From contig JAITVU010000359.1 in assembly GCA_031285645.1 (NCBI GenBank), positions 1 through 6,073 of the forward strand: a stretch of 6,073 nt of DNA. The letters are read 5' to 3'. Position numbers and translations under genes: made by a program. The notes beneath the pieces were generated by a model. The model had not been told where the DNA came from. It ran no database searches and saw only the letters and a program-made list of their open reading frames with translations. Every line of letters starts with the position of its first letter. Positions within the stretch are counted from its first letter, which is position 1. Below, piece after piece: positions 1 to 5,083 of this stretch. The stretch is from Oscillospiraceae bacterium. Its GTDB lineage: Bacteria > Bacillota > Clostridia > Oscillospirales > Ruminococcaceae.

Positions 1-533
1 ATGCTCGCGGCTTTAATGACCATTGTATTGCCGGTGGCGATACACATCGGCGCCATCCAGCCCATGGGAATCATGGCGGGGAAATTAAATGGCACAATGC
101 CGGCGAAAACGCCCAGAGGCTCGCGGTAGAGGGTGGTGTCGACGCCGTTGGAGGTATCCATGAGGGATTCGCCCATCATCAGATTGGGCGCGGAAATAGC
201 CTGTTCGGTGGCTTCCTTGGCTTTGAGCACGTCACCCTCAGCGTCGCCCCAGGACTTCCCGTTTTCCCTTGCCACCATATCCGTGAGCTCATCCAGGTTT
301 TTGATCAGGAGATCGCGCAATTTATACAATATCTGAACACGGCGCATAACGGGCGTGCCGGACCAGCCGGGATACGCGTCCTTCGCCGCCTTGATGGCGA
401 GATTAACTTCATCCTTGGTGCAGCACGGCGCCTTGGCCATGACTTCACCCGTGCTGGGGTTAAAAACATCCATATACCTGTCCGTCTTGGACTCGACCTT
501 TTGGCCGTTAATAAAGAGCTTAAGTGTTTGCAT
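1..533 (-). CDS. mmsA: Methylmalonate-semialdehyde dehydrogenase-like (CoA-acylating) aldehyde dehydrogenase, N-terminal part
   Basis: The first 177 codons of an aldehyde dehydrogenase superfamily protein are present; the rest lies beyond the left edge. Family members oxidise malonate or methylmalonate semialdehyde with NAD and CoA to acetyl- or propionyl-CoA in the cytoplasm, in valine or inositol breakdown. The N-terminus (KLFINGQKVESKT, then VFNPSTGE), the APNLMMGESL stretch near residues 115-124 and PFNFPAMIPMGWM at 148-160 match the MmsA/IolA branch better than general ALDHs. N150 of PFNFP is the expected oxyanion asparagine. The usual KPSE cofactor motif reads KAAS at 174-177, keeping only the lysine. 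The catalytic Cys and Glu are outside the window, so activity cannot be judged. The ATG at 533 has a GGGAGG SD at 545-540 and a promoter just upstream. It is transcribed divergently from the MATE gene. A related CoA-dependent semialdehyde dehydrogenase is possible; the superfamily is certain, the substrate is inferred. Confidence 0.85.
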   Translation of the reverse strand, partial: MQTLKLFINGQKVESKTDRYMDVFNPSTGEVMAKAPCCTKDEVNLAIKAAKDAYPGWSGTPVMRRVQILYKLRDLLIKNLDELTDMVARENGKSWGDAEGDVLKAKEATEQAISAPNLMMGESLMDTSNGVDTTLYREPLGVFAGIVPFNFPAMIPMGWMAPMCIATGNTMVIKAAS

Positions 534-572
534 TTTTTTCCTCCCTCAAGTGTCTGACATTCTTTTTCTTTC

Positions 573-601
573 ATTGTACCAATATTCTATTTTCTTGTAA
601 A
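573..601 (-). promoter_or_regulatory. Sigma-A type promoter of the aldehyde dehydrogenase gene
   Basis: Read on the minus strand, the -35 box is TTTACA (601-596) and the -10 box is TACAAT (578-573), separated by exactly 17 nt. Each box differs from consensus at one position. Transcription would start near 566, giving a leader of roughly 33 nt that contains the GGGAGG SD. The position just upstream of the ATG at 533 makes this the likely main promoter. No experimental start is known. Confidence 0.7.
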
Positions 602-647
602 CATTACTTTTTCCATATTGACTGTAAAAACTTCTGAAAAGCAAATA

Positions 648-671
648 AATATTGACCAAAAACTCAATATT
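648..671. repeat. AATATTGA / TCAATATT inverted repeat, possible operator
   Basis: AATATTGA (648-655) and its exact reverse complement TCAATATT (664-671) are separated by 8 nt, so the half-site centres lie 16 nt apart. A further ATATTGAC copy lies at 615-622, and a CAATATT core at 580-586 falls inside the spacer of the dehydrogenase promoter. The layout could suit a dimeric regulator of one or both divergent genes. The AT-rich background makes chance matches quite possible, and no regulator family is identified. Confidence 0.35.
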
Positions 672-686
672 AATAAAAAAAGGCTG

Positions 687-715
687 TTCCAAATCAGAAT
701 TATATGTGTTAATAT
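687..715 (+). promoter_or_regulatory. Weak candidate promoter for the MATE-GNAT unit
   Basis: A possible extended -10 element is TG (707-708) followed by T and TAATAT (710-715). A poor -35 match, TTCCAA (687-692), lies 17 nt upstream. The -35 resemblance is only three of six bases, so the call rests on the extended -10 and on the need for a rightward promoter here. It would give a leader of about 150 nt before the MATE start. Confidence 0.25.
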
Positions 716-858
716 ATAAACAAACAAAGCGGCTGCGCAACTTTGTTATTTTTATGGCAATCGACATTTGCCGGTATGCGCTTGCGGCTGCCGGGATAAC
801 CGCCTATACCAGGCGCCCTATTCCAAAGCAGCGGGATGAAAAAGTATGCGTATTATAT

Positions 859-863
859 GGAGG
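859..863 (+). promoter_or_regulatory. Ribosome binding site deciding the TTG start of the MATE gene
   Basis: GGAGG at 859-863 is followed by 9 nt and then TTG at 873. A TGA in the same frame directly precedes this TTG at 870-872, so no start further upstream is possible in this frame. The next in-frame ATG, at 912, would remove the conserved start of the first helix. Confidence 0.75.
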
Positions 864-872
864 ATGAGCTGA

Positions 873-2216
873 TTGATCAGGGACAAGCGTTTTTACACCT
901 ATTTCTTTTCCATGGTGATACCCATGGCGCTGCAAAACATTGTGGTTTTCAGCGTGAATCTCGCGGACAACGTCATGATCGGCGGCTATGCGGAACTCTC
1001 GATTTCCGCCGTGGCCGTGGCAAACCAGATTCAGTTTGTGCTCCAGATGCTCACAATGGGGATCAGCGAGGGTATGGTGGTGCTGAGCGCCCAGTATTGG
1101 GGCCAAAAGAGGCTTAAGGAAATGAAGAGCATCATCGGCGTGGGCATGAAAATGCAGGTGATTTTGAGCTTTGTGTTTTTCTTCATCATTTTCTTTTTCC
1201 CGGCGCAGGTATCGCGCATCATCACGCCGGACGCGGACGTCATCGCCGAATCGGTTCAATACCTCCAAATCATGTGCTTTACATATTTCACTTACTGCAT
1301 GACCAATCTCCTGCTCTCAGCCATGCGCTGCGTTGAAAGCGTGCGGGTGGGTTTTGTCGTTACGCTCTCGGCCCTTGTGATCAACATCATCTTCAACTAC
1401 ATCCTGATATACGGTCATTTCGGCGCGCCGCGCATGGGTGTGCGCGGCGCGGCGCTGGCCACGCTGATTTCACGGCTTGTGGAATTCGCCATCGCGGTTG
1501 TTTATATACTGCGCATTGACAAAAAACTCAAACTGCGTTTCAAGGAAATGTTCGCGCCGGATTTTACTTTTTTCATGGACTATATTAAAAGCGGTCTCCC
1601 CGTAATCCTGTCGAACTTTATCTGGTCGCTCGGCACAGGCGCCCAGGTCGCGATTCTCGGCCGCCTGGGCGCGCAGGCACTGGCCGCCAACGGCATCGCG
1701 GGCACACTGTTCCAGATGTTTTCCGTCGCGTGCGGCGCGTTATCGGGCGTGTCGGCGATTGTAATCGGCAAAACCGTCGGCGAAGGCGACTTTGAAAAAG
1801 TGCGGCAGTACGCTCATACGCTGCAGGTTATCTATCTCATTCTGGGCGTTTTGTCAGGGCTTGGCCTGTTCGCGAGCAAGGGCCTGCTCCTGCGCATTTA
1901 CAACATCGCTCCCGAAACCTACGCCCTGGCGAACGGCTTTTTGACGGTGCTCAGCTTCACGCTTATGGGCACGACTTATCAGGTCCCCTGTCTGACAGGC
2001 ATCGTGCGCGGCGGCGGCGACACAAAATTTGTCCTGATCAACGACACCATATTCCTGTGGCTCATTGTCATCCCGTCCTCGGCCATCGCCGCGTTTGTGT
2101 TCGGCTGGCATCCCGTCGTCGTTTATATTTTCCTTAAATGCGACCAGGTTCTCAAGTGCTTTGTGGCCATCGTCAAGGTCAACCGCTTTAAATGGATCCG
2201 GGTGCTGACACGGTAA
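873..2216 (+). CDS. MATE family multidrug/toxin efflux transporter
   Basis: A 447-residue integral membrane protein of the multidrug and toxic compound extrusion family, of typical length for 12 transmembrane helices. Family members export cationic drugs or metabolites in exchange for Na+ or H+ at the cytoplasmic membrane. Visible hallmarks are a short charged start (IRDKRFY), a first helix ending in LADNVMIGG (residues 30-38, with D32), GVRGAALAT at 189-197 in the middle of the N-lobe, and RGGGDT at 379-384 in the C-lobe. Hydrophobic segments alternate with short polar loops, and the two lobes meet near residues 210-240. It starts with TTG, supported by its SD and by family alignment. The GNAT gene follows after 25 nt and is probably co-transcribed. 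The substrate cannot be told from sequence, and the NorM, MepA and DinF branches are not separated here. Confidence 0.92.
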   Translation: MIRDKRFYTYFFSMVIPMALQNIVVFSVNLADNVMIGGYAELSISAVAVANQIQFVLQMLTMGISEGMVVLSAQYWGQKRLKEMKSIIGVGMKMQVILSFVFFFIIFFFPAQVSRIITPDADVIAESVQYLQIMCFTYFTYCMTNLLLSAMRCVESVRVGFVVTLSALVINIIFNYILIYGHFGAPRMGVRGAALATLISRLVEFAIAVVYILRIDKKLKLRFKEMFAPDFTFFMDYIKSGLPVILSNFIWSLGTGAQVAILGRLGAQALAANGIAGTLFQMFSVACGALSGVSAIVIGKTVGEGDFEKVRQYAHTLQVIYLILGVLSGLGLFASKGLLLRIYNIAPETYALANGFLTVLSFTLMGTTYQVPCLTGIVRGGGDTKFVLINDTIFLWLIVIPSSAIAAFVFGWHPVVVYIFLKCDQVLKCFVAIVKVNRFKWIRVLTR

Positions 2217-2228
2217 AAACCAACATGT

Positions 2229-2233
2229 GGGAG
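2229..2233 (+). promoter_or_regulatory. Ribosome binding site deciding the start of the GNAT gene
   Basis: GGGAG at 2229-2233 stands 8 nt before the ATG at 2242. An in-frame GTG at 2227 overlaps this site and has no SD of its own, and it would add five residues before the typical GNAT opening MIR. The ATG at 2242 is therefore preferred. Confidence 0.7.
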
Positions 2234-2241
2234 TTACGGTA

Positions 2242-2727
2242 ATGATAAGATGTGCTAAACAAACGGATATGGATGATATTTTGACCGTTTATGCCGCCGC
2301 GCGGGACTATATGAAAAGAACCGGCAACGCCGGGCAATGGGGTGACCATCATCCCCCTCAAAGTTTGCTTGAAGACGATATCAAAAAGGAACACTTATAC
2401 GTCCTCGATAATAAAGGCATTCATGGCGTGTTTGCCTTTATTATCGGCGACGATCCGACCTATCACCGCATTGATCACGGAGCGTGGATAAGCGACGAGC
2501 CGTACGGCACGATCCACCGCATTGCCAGTGACGGCCAGACTAAAGGCATATTCAAGCAGTGCCTTGCTTTCTGCCAAAACATGTCGGACAACATACGCAT
2601 CGATACCCATCATGACAACAAGACCATGCGGCATTTAATTGAAAAAAACGGGTTTCAACGATGCGGGATTGTGTATATGGAAAACGGTAGCCCCCGCATC
2701 GCTTACCAATATGTAAAATCCACATAA
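2242..2727 (+). CDS. GNAT family N-acetyltransferase
   Basis: A 161-residue cytoplasmic protein of the GCN5-related acetyltransferase fold, full length for a single-domain member. Such enzymes move an acetyl group from acetyl-CoA to an amine on a small molecule or protein. The opening MIRCAKQTDMDDIL is the usual beta1-alpha1 start. YGTIHRIASDG (88-98) corresponds to the strand leading into the CoA-binding motif A. NIRIDTHHDNKTMRHLIEKNGF (117-138) and GIVYMENGSPRIAYQ (142-156) are the typical C-terminal motif and last strands. The pyrophosphate loop reads QTKGIF (99-104), so the last position of Q-x-x-G-x-G/A is phenylalanine. It lies 25 nt after the MATE gene with its own SD and ends about 50 nt before a terminator, so it likely ends the unit. 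Its substrate is unknown, and a resistance role alongside the transporter would be speculation. Confidence 0.88.
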   Translation: MIRCAKQTDMDDILTVYAAARDYMKRTGNAGQWGDHHPPQSLLEDDIKKEHLYVLDNKGIHGVFAFIIGDDPTYHRIDHGAWISDEPYGTIHRIASDGQTKGIFKQCLAFCQNMSDNIRIDTHHDNKTMRHLIEKNGFQRCGIVYMENGSPRIAYQYVKST

Positions 2728-2777
2728 CAAATGGCCTGTGAATGGGCCGCTTTAAACCGGACATTATTCTGTCAGAC

Positions 2778-2804
2778 AAAACGGGCGGCTTGGCCGCCCG
2801 TTTT
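2778..2804. terminator. Bidirectional intrinsic terminator
   Basis: The arms AAAACGGGCGGC (2778-2789) and GCCGCCCGTTTT (2793-2804) form a perfect 12-bp stem with a 3-nt TTG loop. A-run and T-run flanks give four U residues at the stem end in either direction, and on the plus strand more T-rich sequence follows. It lies between the convergent ends of the GNAT gene (2727) and lysC (2829), so it can stop transcription from both sides. Confidence 0.85.
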
Positions 2805-2828
2805 CTCATTATCCAAATATGTGTGGAT

Positions 2829-3299
2829 TTACGCCTCAAACGCCTCATGAATCGCGTTGACGGCGTTTTTCGCGAGATCCTTGTCAATGAGGACCGATAT
2901 CTTGATCTCGCTTGTTGAGATCATATGGATGTTGATGTTGGCTTCGCTGAGCGCCTCGAACATTTTAGCCGCGACGCCCGGATTGCTCTCCATGCCCGCG
3001 CCGACAACAGATACCTTGGAGACATTGTCGTCCCAGGCCAGTTTGGCGAAGCCGATACTCTCCTGCGCGTCATTGAGCGCGTTGACGGCTGCTTTAACAT
3101 CGTCTGCGGCGACGGTGAATGTAATGTCTTTCGTGCCGTCGCGGCCTATGGACTGGAGTATGATGTCGACGTTTATTTTAAGGCTGGCCAGCAGGGAAAA
3201 CACTTTGAACGCGAAACCCGGCTCATCCCGAACGCCAACGAGGGATATCCGCGCGATATTATCGTCCTTAGCCACGCCCTTAATCAACATTTTTTCCAT
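2829..3299 (-). CDS. lysC: Aspartokinase beta subunit from an internal in-frame start
   Basis: Codon 246 of lysC is an ATG (3299-3297) preceded by AAGGAGGT (3314-3307) with a 7-nt spacer. This is a full consensus Shine-Dalgarno inside the coding sequence. Translation from it would give a 156-residue protein with only the two ACT domains. In Bacillus subtilis aspartokinase II and in Corynebacterium aspartokinase, an in-frame internal start is known to give such a beta subunit, which pairs with alpha and takes part in feedback control. Position and length agree well with the Bacillus case. The encoded residues VKEVSK could be written without this SD, so its perfect form suggests selection. Expression here is inferred, not shown. 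Confidence 0.75.
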   Translation of the reverse strand: MEKMLIKGVAKDDNIARISLVGVRDEPGFAFKVFSLLASLKINVDIILQSIGRDGTKDITFTVAADDVKAAVNALNDAQESIGFAKLAWDDNVSKVSVVGAGMESNPGVAAKMFEALSEANINIHMISTSEIKISVLIDKDLAKNAVNAIHEAFEA

Positions 3300-4034
3300 T
3301 TTCGATACCTCCTTGACAATGGTGCCGGGTTTATTTTCAAGACTGGAGAGCACTTCAAGCCGCACATTATATTTCTTAGCCATTTCCACCGAACGGTTAT
3401 GCAGCACCTGCGCCCCGAGGGAGGCGAGCTCGAGCATCTCGTCGTAAGAGATGGAGTTCAGTTTATTCGCGCCCGGAACGACGCGGGGATCGGCCGTATA
3501 GATGCCGTCCACATCTGTGAATATCTGGCATTTGTCGGCATGCAGCGAGGCCGCGATGGCAACGGCGCTCGTGTCCGAGCCGCCACGGCCGAGCGTTGTG
3601 ATGTCGTCGTAGCGGTTAATGCCCTGAAAACCTGTCACAATGACGATATTGTTTTTGCCTATCTCATTTTCCAGCCGCTCCGTGTTCAGGCGGCGGATGC
3701 GGGCGCGGCCATGATTCGAGTCGGTCAGGAAGCCCGCCTGCCAGCCTGTGAGCGGCGTCGCCCTGTAGCCCATCTTATTAATAAGCATACTGAGCAGCGC
3801 GGCGCTGATCTGCTCGCCGGTGTTGAGCAGAAAATCCATGTCCCGCGCGGAGGCGTCAGGGCTGATTTCCCGCGCTTTCTCAATCAGCTCATCGGTTGTG
3901 TCCCCCTGAGCCGACACGACCACGATCACATTGTTGCCCTTGTCGGCTTCGGCTGTGACGATGCGCGCGACATTTTGCAGCCGCTCGGCATTGGCGACGG
4001 AGGAGCCGCCGAATTTTTGTACGATCAATGCCAT
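2829..4034 (-). CDS. lysC: Aspartokinase (aspartate kinase), alpha subunit with two ACT domains
   Basis: A 401-residue monofunctional aspartate kinase, close to the roughly 400 residues of Bacillus-type enzymes. It phosphorylates aspartate with ATP in the cytoplasm, the first step towards lysine, methionine, threonine and isoleucine. The amino acid kinase domain covers about 1-240. It shows KFGGSSVA (7-14), a NTGEQISAALL stretch (71-81), GRGGSDTSA (149-157) and TDVDGIYTADPR (173-184). Two C-terminal ACT domains follow, around 262-325 (SLVGVRDEPG) and 340-401 (VSVVGAGMESNPG). These are the usual feedback sites for lysine and/or threonine; which effector applies is not visible. The ATG at 4034 is chosen for its SD and because MALIVQKFGG is the family's normal start. 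An ATG at 4067 would add 11 residues without an SD. It is the last gene of the hom-thrB-lysC run, 154 nt after thrB, and ends just before the shared terminator. Confidence 0.96.
   Translation of the reverse strand: MALIVQKFGGSSVANAERLQNVARIVTAEADKGNNVIVVVSAQGDTTDELIEKAREISPDASARDMDFLLNTGEQISAALLSMLINKMGYRATPLTGWQAGFLTDSNHGRARIRRLNTERLENEIGKNNIVIVTGFQGINRYDDITTLGRGGSDTSAVAIAASLHADKCQIFTDVDGIYTADPRVVPGANKLNSISYDEMLELASLGAQVLHNRSVEMAKKYNVRLEVLSSLENKPGTIVKEVSKMEKMLIKGVAKDDNIARISLVGVRDEPGFAFKVFSLLASLKINVDIILQSIGRDGTKDITFTVAADDVKAAVNALNDAQESIGFAKLAWDDNVSKVSVVGAGMESNPGVAAKMFEALSEANINIHMISTSEIKISVLIDKDLAKNAVNAIHEAFEA
3307..3314 (-). promoter_or_regulatory. Internal consensus Shine-Dalgarno within lysC
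   Basis: AAGGAGGT on the minus strand is complementary to the 3' end of 16S rRNA over eight bases and stands 7 nt from the ATG at 3299. It is stronger than the SD of the full-length lysC start (AAGGA) and of any other gene in the window. This fits high or independent synthesis of the ACT-only product. Confidence 0.75.
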
Positions 4035-4042
4035 TGAATCAT

Positions 4043-4047
4043 TCCTT
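4043..4047 (-). promoter_or_regulatory. Ribosome binding site deciding the lysC start
   Basis: AAGGA on the minus strand stands 8 nt before the ATG at 4034. The alternative in-frame ATG at 4067 has no such site, and its added residues are not typical of the family. Confidence 0.65.
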
Positions 4048-4112
4048 TCACGCGTCCACGCATACACAGCGGGCGCAGCTAACCAAATTAAATCGAAAGT
4101 GTTTTTTATTTG

Positions 4113-4187
4113 TTATACCACGGTAAGCGCGCCTAAAAGCACATACGGGCCGCCCGCCATCCGCATAAAACGGGCGTAAGGATTCAT
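4113..4187 (-). CDS. Possible 24-residue small ORF after thrB
   Basis: An ATG at 4187 lies one base after the thrB TAA (TAA-A-ATG), and the frame runs 24 codons to a TAA at 4115-4113. The peptide begins MNPYARFMRMAGG, with three arginines, and ends in a hydrophobic stretch, PYVLLGALTVV, that could enter a membrane. There is no clear SD (only GGGA, about 5 nt upstream), so translation would depend on coupling with thrB termination. I do not recognise the product. It is not rich in Lys, Thr, Met or Ile as an attenuator leader peptide would be. It may be a small membrane peptide, a decayed gene or chance. Confidence 0.25.
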   Translation of the reverse strand: MNPYARFMRMAGGPYVLLGALTVV

Positions 4188-4188
4188 T

Positions 4189-5082
4189 TTAGTCCCGCAT
4201 CAGGATCGCGCCTTTATTGTCTATAGAAAGTATATGCAATCCCCAGCTTTGCAGACCCATCTCATCCAGGCTGTCGCGGGTTTTCTGCCCGAAATCAAGC
4301 ACCGCGTCGTCAACAATGGCCATAATAGATGACCCCGCCCCGCTGACATAAGACGCGTAGGCGCCGTTTTGATAGCACATCTCCATCACATCCCTGCCTT
4401 TTGGAATCAGTTCAAGCCGGTAAGGGTGGTGGAGCCTGTCGTCCGCGGCGGCACGCAGGTTCTCATATTTTCCGGAATAGAGGGATACGGCCATGAGCGC
4501 CGCCCGCGCGAGGTTGAACCGGGCGTCCACATGTGAAACCGTGTCCGGCAAAACCGAGCGCGCCAAGGATGTTTTAAGTTCAAAATCCGGGATAATAACG
4601 GCGAATTTGAGATCGTCGCTGACGTCCTGCTTGACGTAATGCACGCGCCCGCCGTCGAGCACAGCGGTGACGAGACCGCCCGTCAGGGCGGGCGTCGAGT
4701 TGTCGGGGTGCCCCTCCATCACAGCGGCCATGTCAATGATTTCATCCTGGCCAAGCGGGCCGCCCAGCATTTCGTTGGCGCCGATCAGGCCGCCGATAAT
4801 ACAGGCGGATGAACTGCCCAGCCCGCGGGCAAAGGGAATATTGTTGATCTGCTCAAGCGCAAGGCCGCGCAGTTTTTTGCCGCAGGCCTCATAAACACGC
4901 CTGACCGTTTTATAGACCAGGTTTTCCGCGTCAAGCGGAATATCCGCGCCGTCCCGCGACAGGATGGACAGTGTATCGGATTCCCGCATATAGACATAGT
5001 TGTACATGGAGACGGCAACGCCGAGGGCGTCAAATCCGGGGCCTATATTGGCGCTTGTGGCGGGGATTCTGATTTTGACCAT
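4189..5082 (-). CDS. thrB: Homoserine kinase (GHMP kinase family)
   Basis: A 297-residue cytoplasmic kinase that converts L-homoserine and ATP to O-phosphohomoserine, the substrate of threonine synthase. All GHMP motifs are visible. PATSANIGPGFDALG (7-21) is the substrate-side N-terminal motif. PFARGLGSSSACIIGGL (83-99) is the ATP-binding P-x-x-x-G-L-G-S-S loop. EGHPDNSTPALTGG (123-136) is the ThrB-specific stretch. SGAGSS (247-252) is the C-terminal glycine-rich motif. Length and order are those of a normal ThrB and nothing essential is missing. The ATG at 5082 lies 1 nt after the hom stop, with only a weak GGA in front, so translational coupling to hom is likely. The neighbours, homoserine dehydrogenase upstream and aspartokinase downstream, fit threonine synthesis. 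Threonine synthase is not in the window. Confidence 0.96.
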   Translation of the reverse strand: MVKIRIPATSANIGPGFDALGVAVSMYNYVYMRESDTLSILSRDGADIPLDAENLVYKTVRRVYEACGKKLRGLALEQINNIPFARGLGSSSACIIGGLIGANEMLGGPLGQDEIIDMAAVMEGHPDNSTPALTGGLVTAVLDGGRVHYVKQDVSDDLKFAVIIPDFELKTSLARSVLPDTVSHVDARFNLARAALMAVSLYSGKYENLRAAADDRLHHPYRLELIPKGRDVMEMCYQNGAYASYVSGAGSSIMAIVDDAVLDFGQKTRDSLDEMGLQSWGLHILSIDNKGAILMRD

Positions 5083-5083
5083 A

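Larger units (their letters stand above)
534..872. other. Divergent intergenic region between the aldehyde dehydrogenase and MATE genes
   Basis: These 339 nt separate two divergent genes and fall into two parts. From 534 to about 730 the DNA is AT-rich and holds the minus-strand promoter, an AATATTGA inverted repeat and a weak plus-strand promoter candidate. From about 730 to 872 it becomes GC-richer, like the coding DNA nearby. A 37-codon ATG ORF runs from 754 to 867, ends 5 nt before the MATE start and covers the MATE SD. It has no visible SD of its own and no recognisable product. A small hairpin, CGCCT-ATACC-AGGCG (801-815), lies inside it but has no T-run, so it is not an intrinsic terminator. 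I see no tRNA, known riboswitch or repeat family. Confidence 0.6.
4035..4188. other. thrB-lysC spacer without a recognisable lysine riboswitch
   Basis: This 154-nt spacer separates thrB from lysC. The half next to thrB is GC-rich and carries a possible 24-codon ORF. The half next to lysC has an AT-rich patch around 4085-4118 and then a GC-rich stretch before the SD. The minus strand holds a TATAAC -10-like hexamer (4117-4112) without a convincing -35, so a secondary lysC promoter is possible but weak. I see no hairpin followed by a T-run and no layout like a lysine (L-box) riboswitch, which normally needs about 170 nt or more. Read-through from hom-thrB is the simplest source of lysC transcript. 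Confidence 0.45.

Noticed and set aside
801..815. CGCCT-ATACC-AGGCG hairpin as a terminator or attenuator before MATE
   Set aside because: The stem is only 5 bp, no T-run follows, and I could find no competing structure that sequesters the MATE SD.
836..1117. 93-codon plus-strand frame beginning MKKYAYYMEDELIDQ, overlapping the MATE start
   Set aside because: The start looks protein-like, but the frame then runs out of phase through the conserved first MATE helices, so it cannot be a real long gene or an N-terminal extension of MATE.
804..1268. 154-codon minus-strand frame rich in His
   Set aside because: It is antisense to the start of the MATE gene. The His-rich composition comes from reading the hydrophobic codons on the opposite strand.
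2925..4037. 370-codon open frame on the plus strand opposite lysC
   Set aside because: It lies wholly antisense to a well-conserved aspartokinase. Its product has no recognisable domain and a biased Arg/His/Gly composition, and I saw no SD. It is the usual antisense by-product of GC-rich codon use.
4035..4067. Upstream ATG at 4067 as the lysC start
   Set aside because: It has no SD and would add 11 atypical residues. The ATG at 4034 has an SD and the family-typical N-terminus.
4141..4180. CGCCCG / CGGGCG inverted repeat after thrB as a terminator
   Set aside because: The loop is long and no T-run follows on the minus strand, so it is unlikely to stop hom-thrB transcription before lysC.
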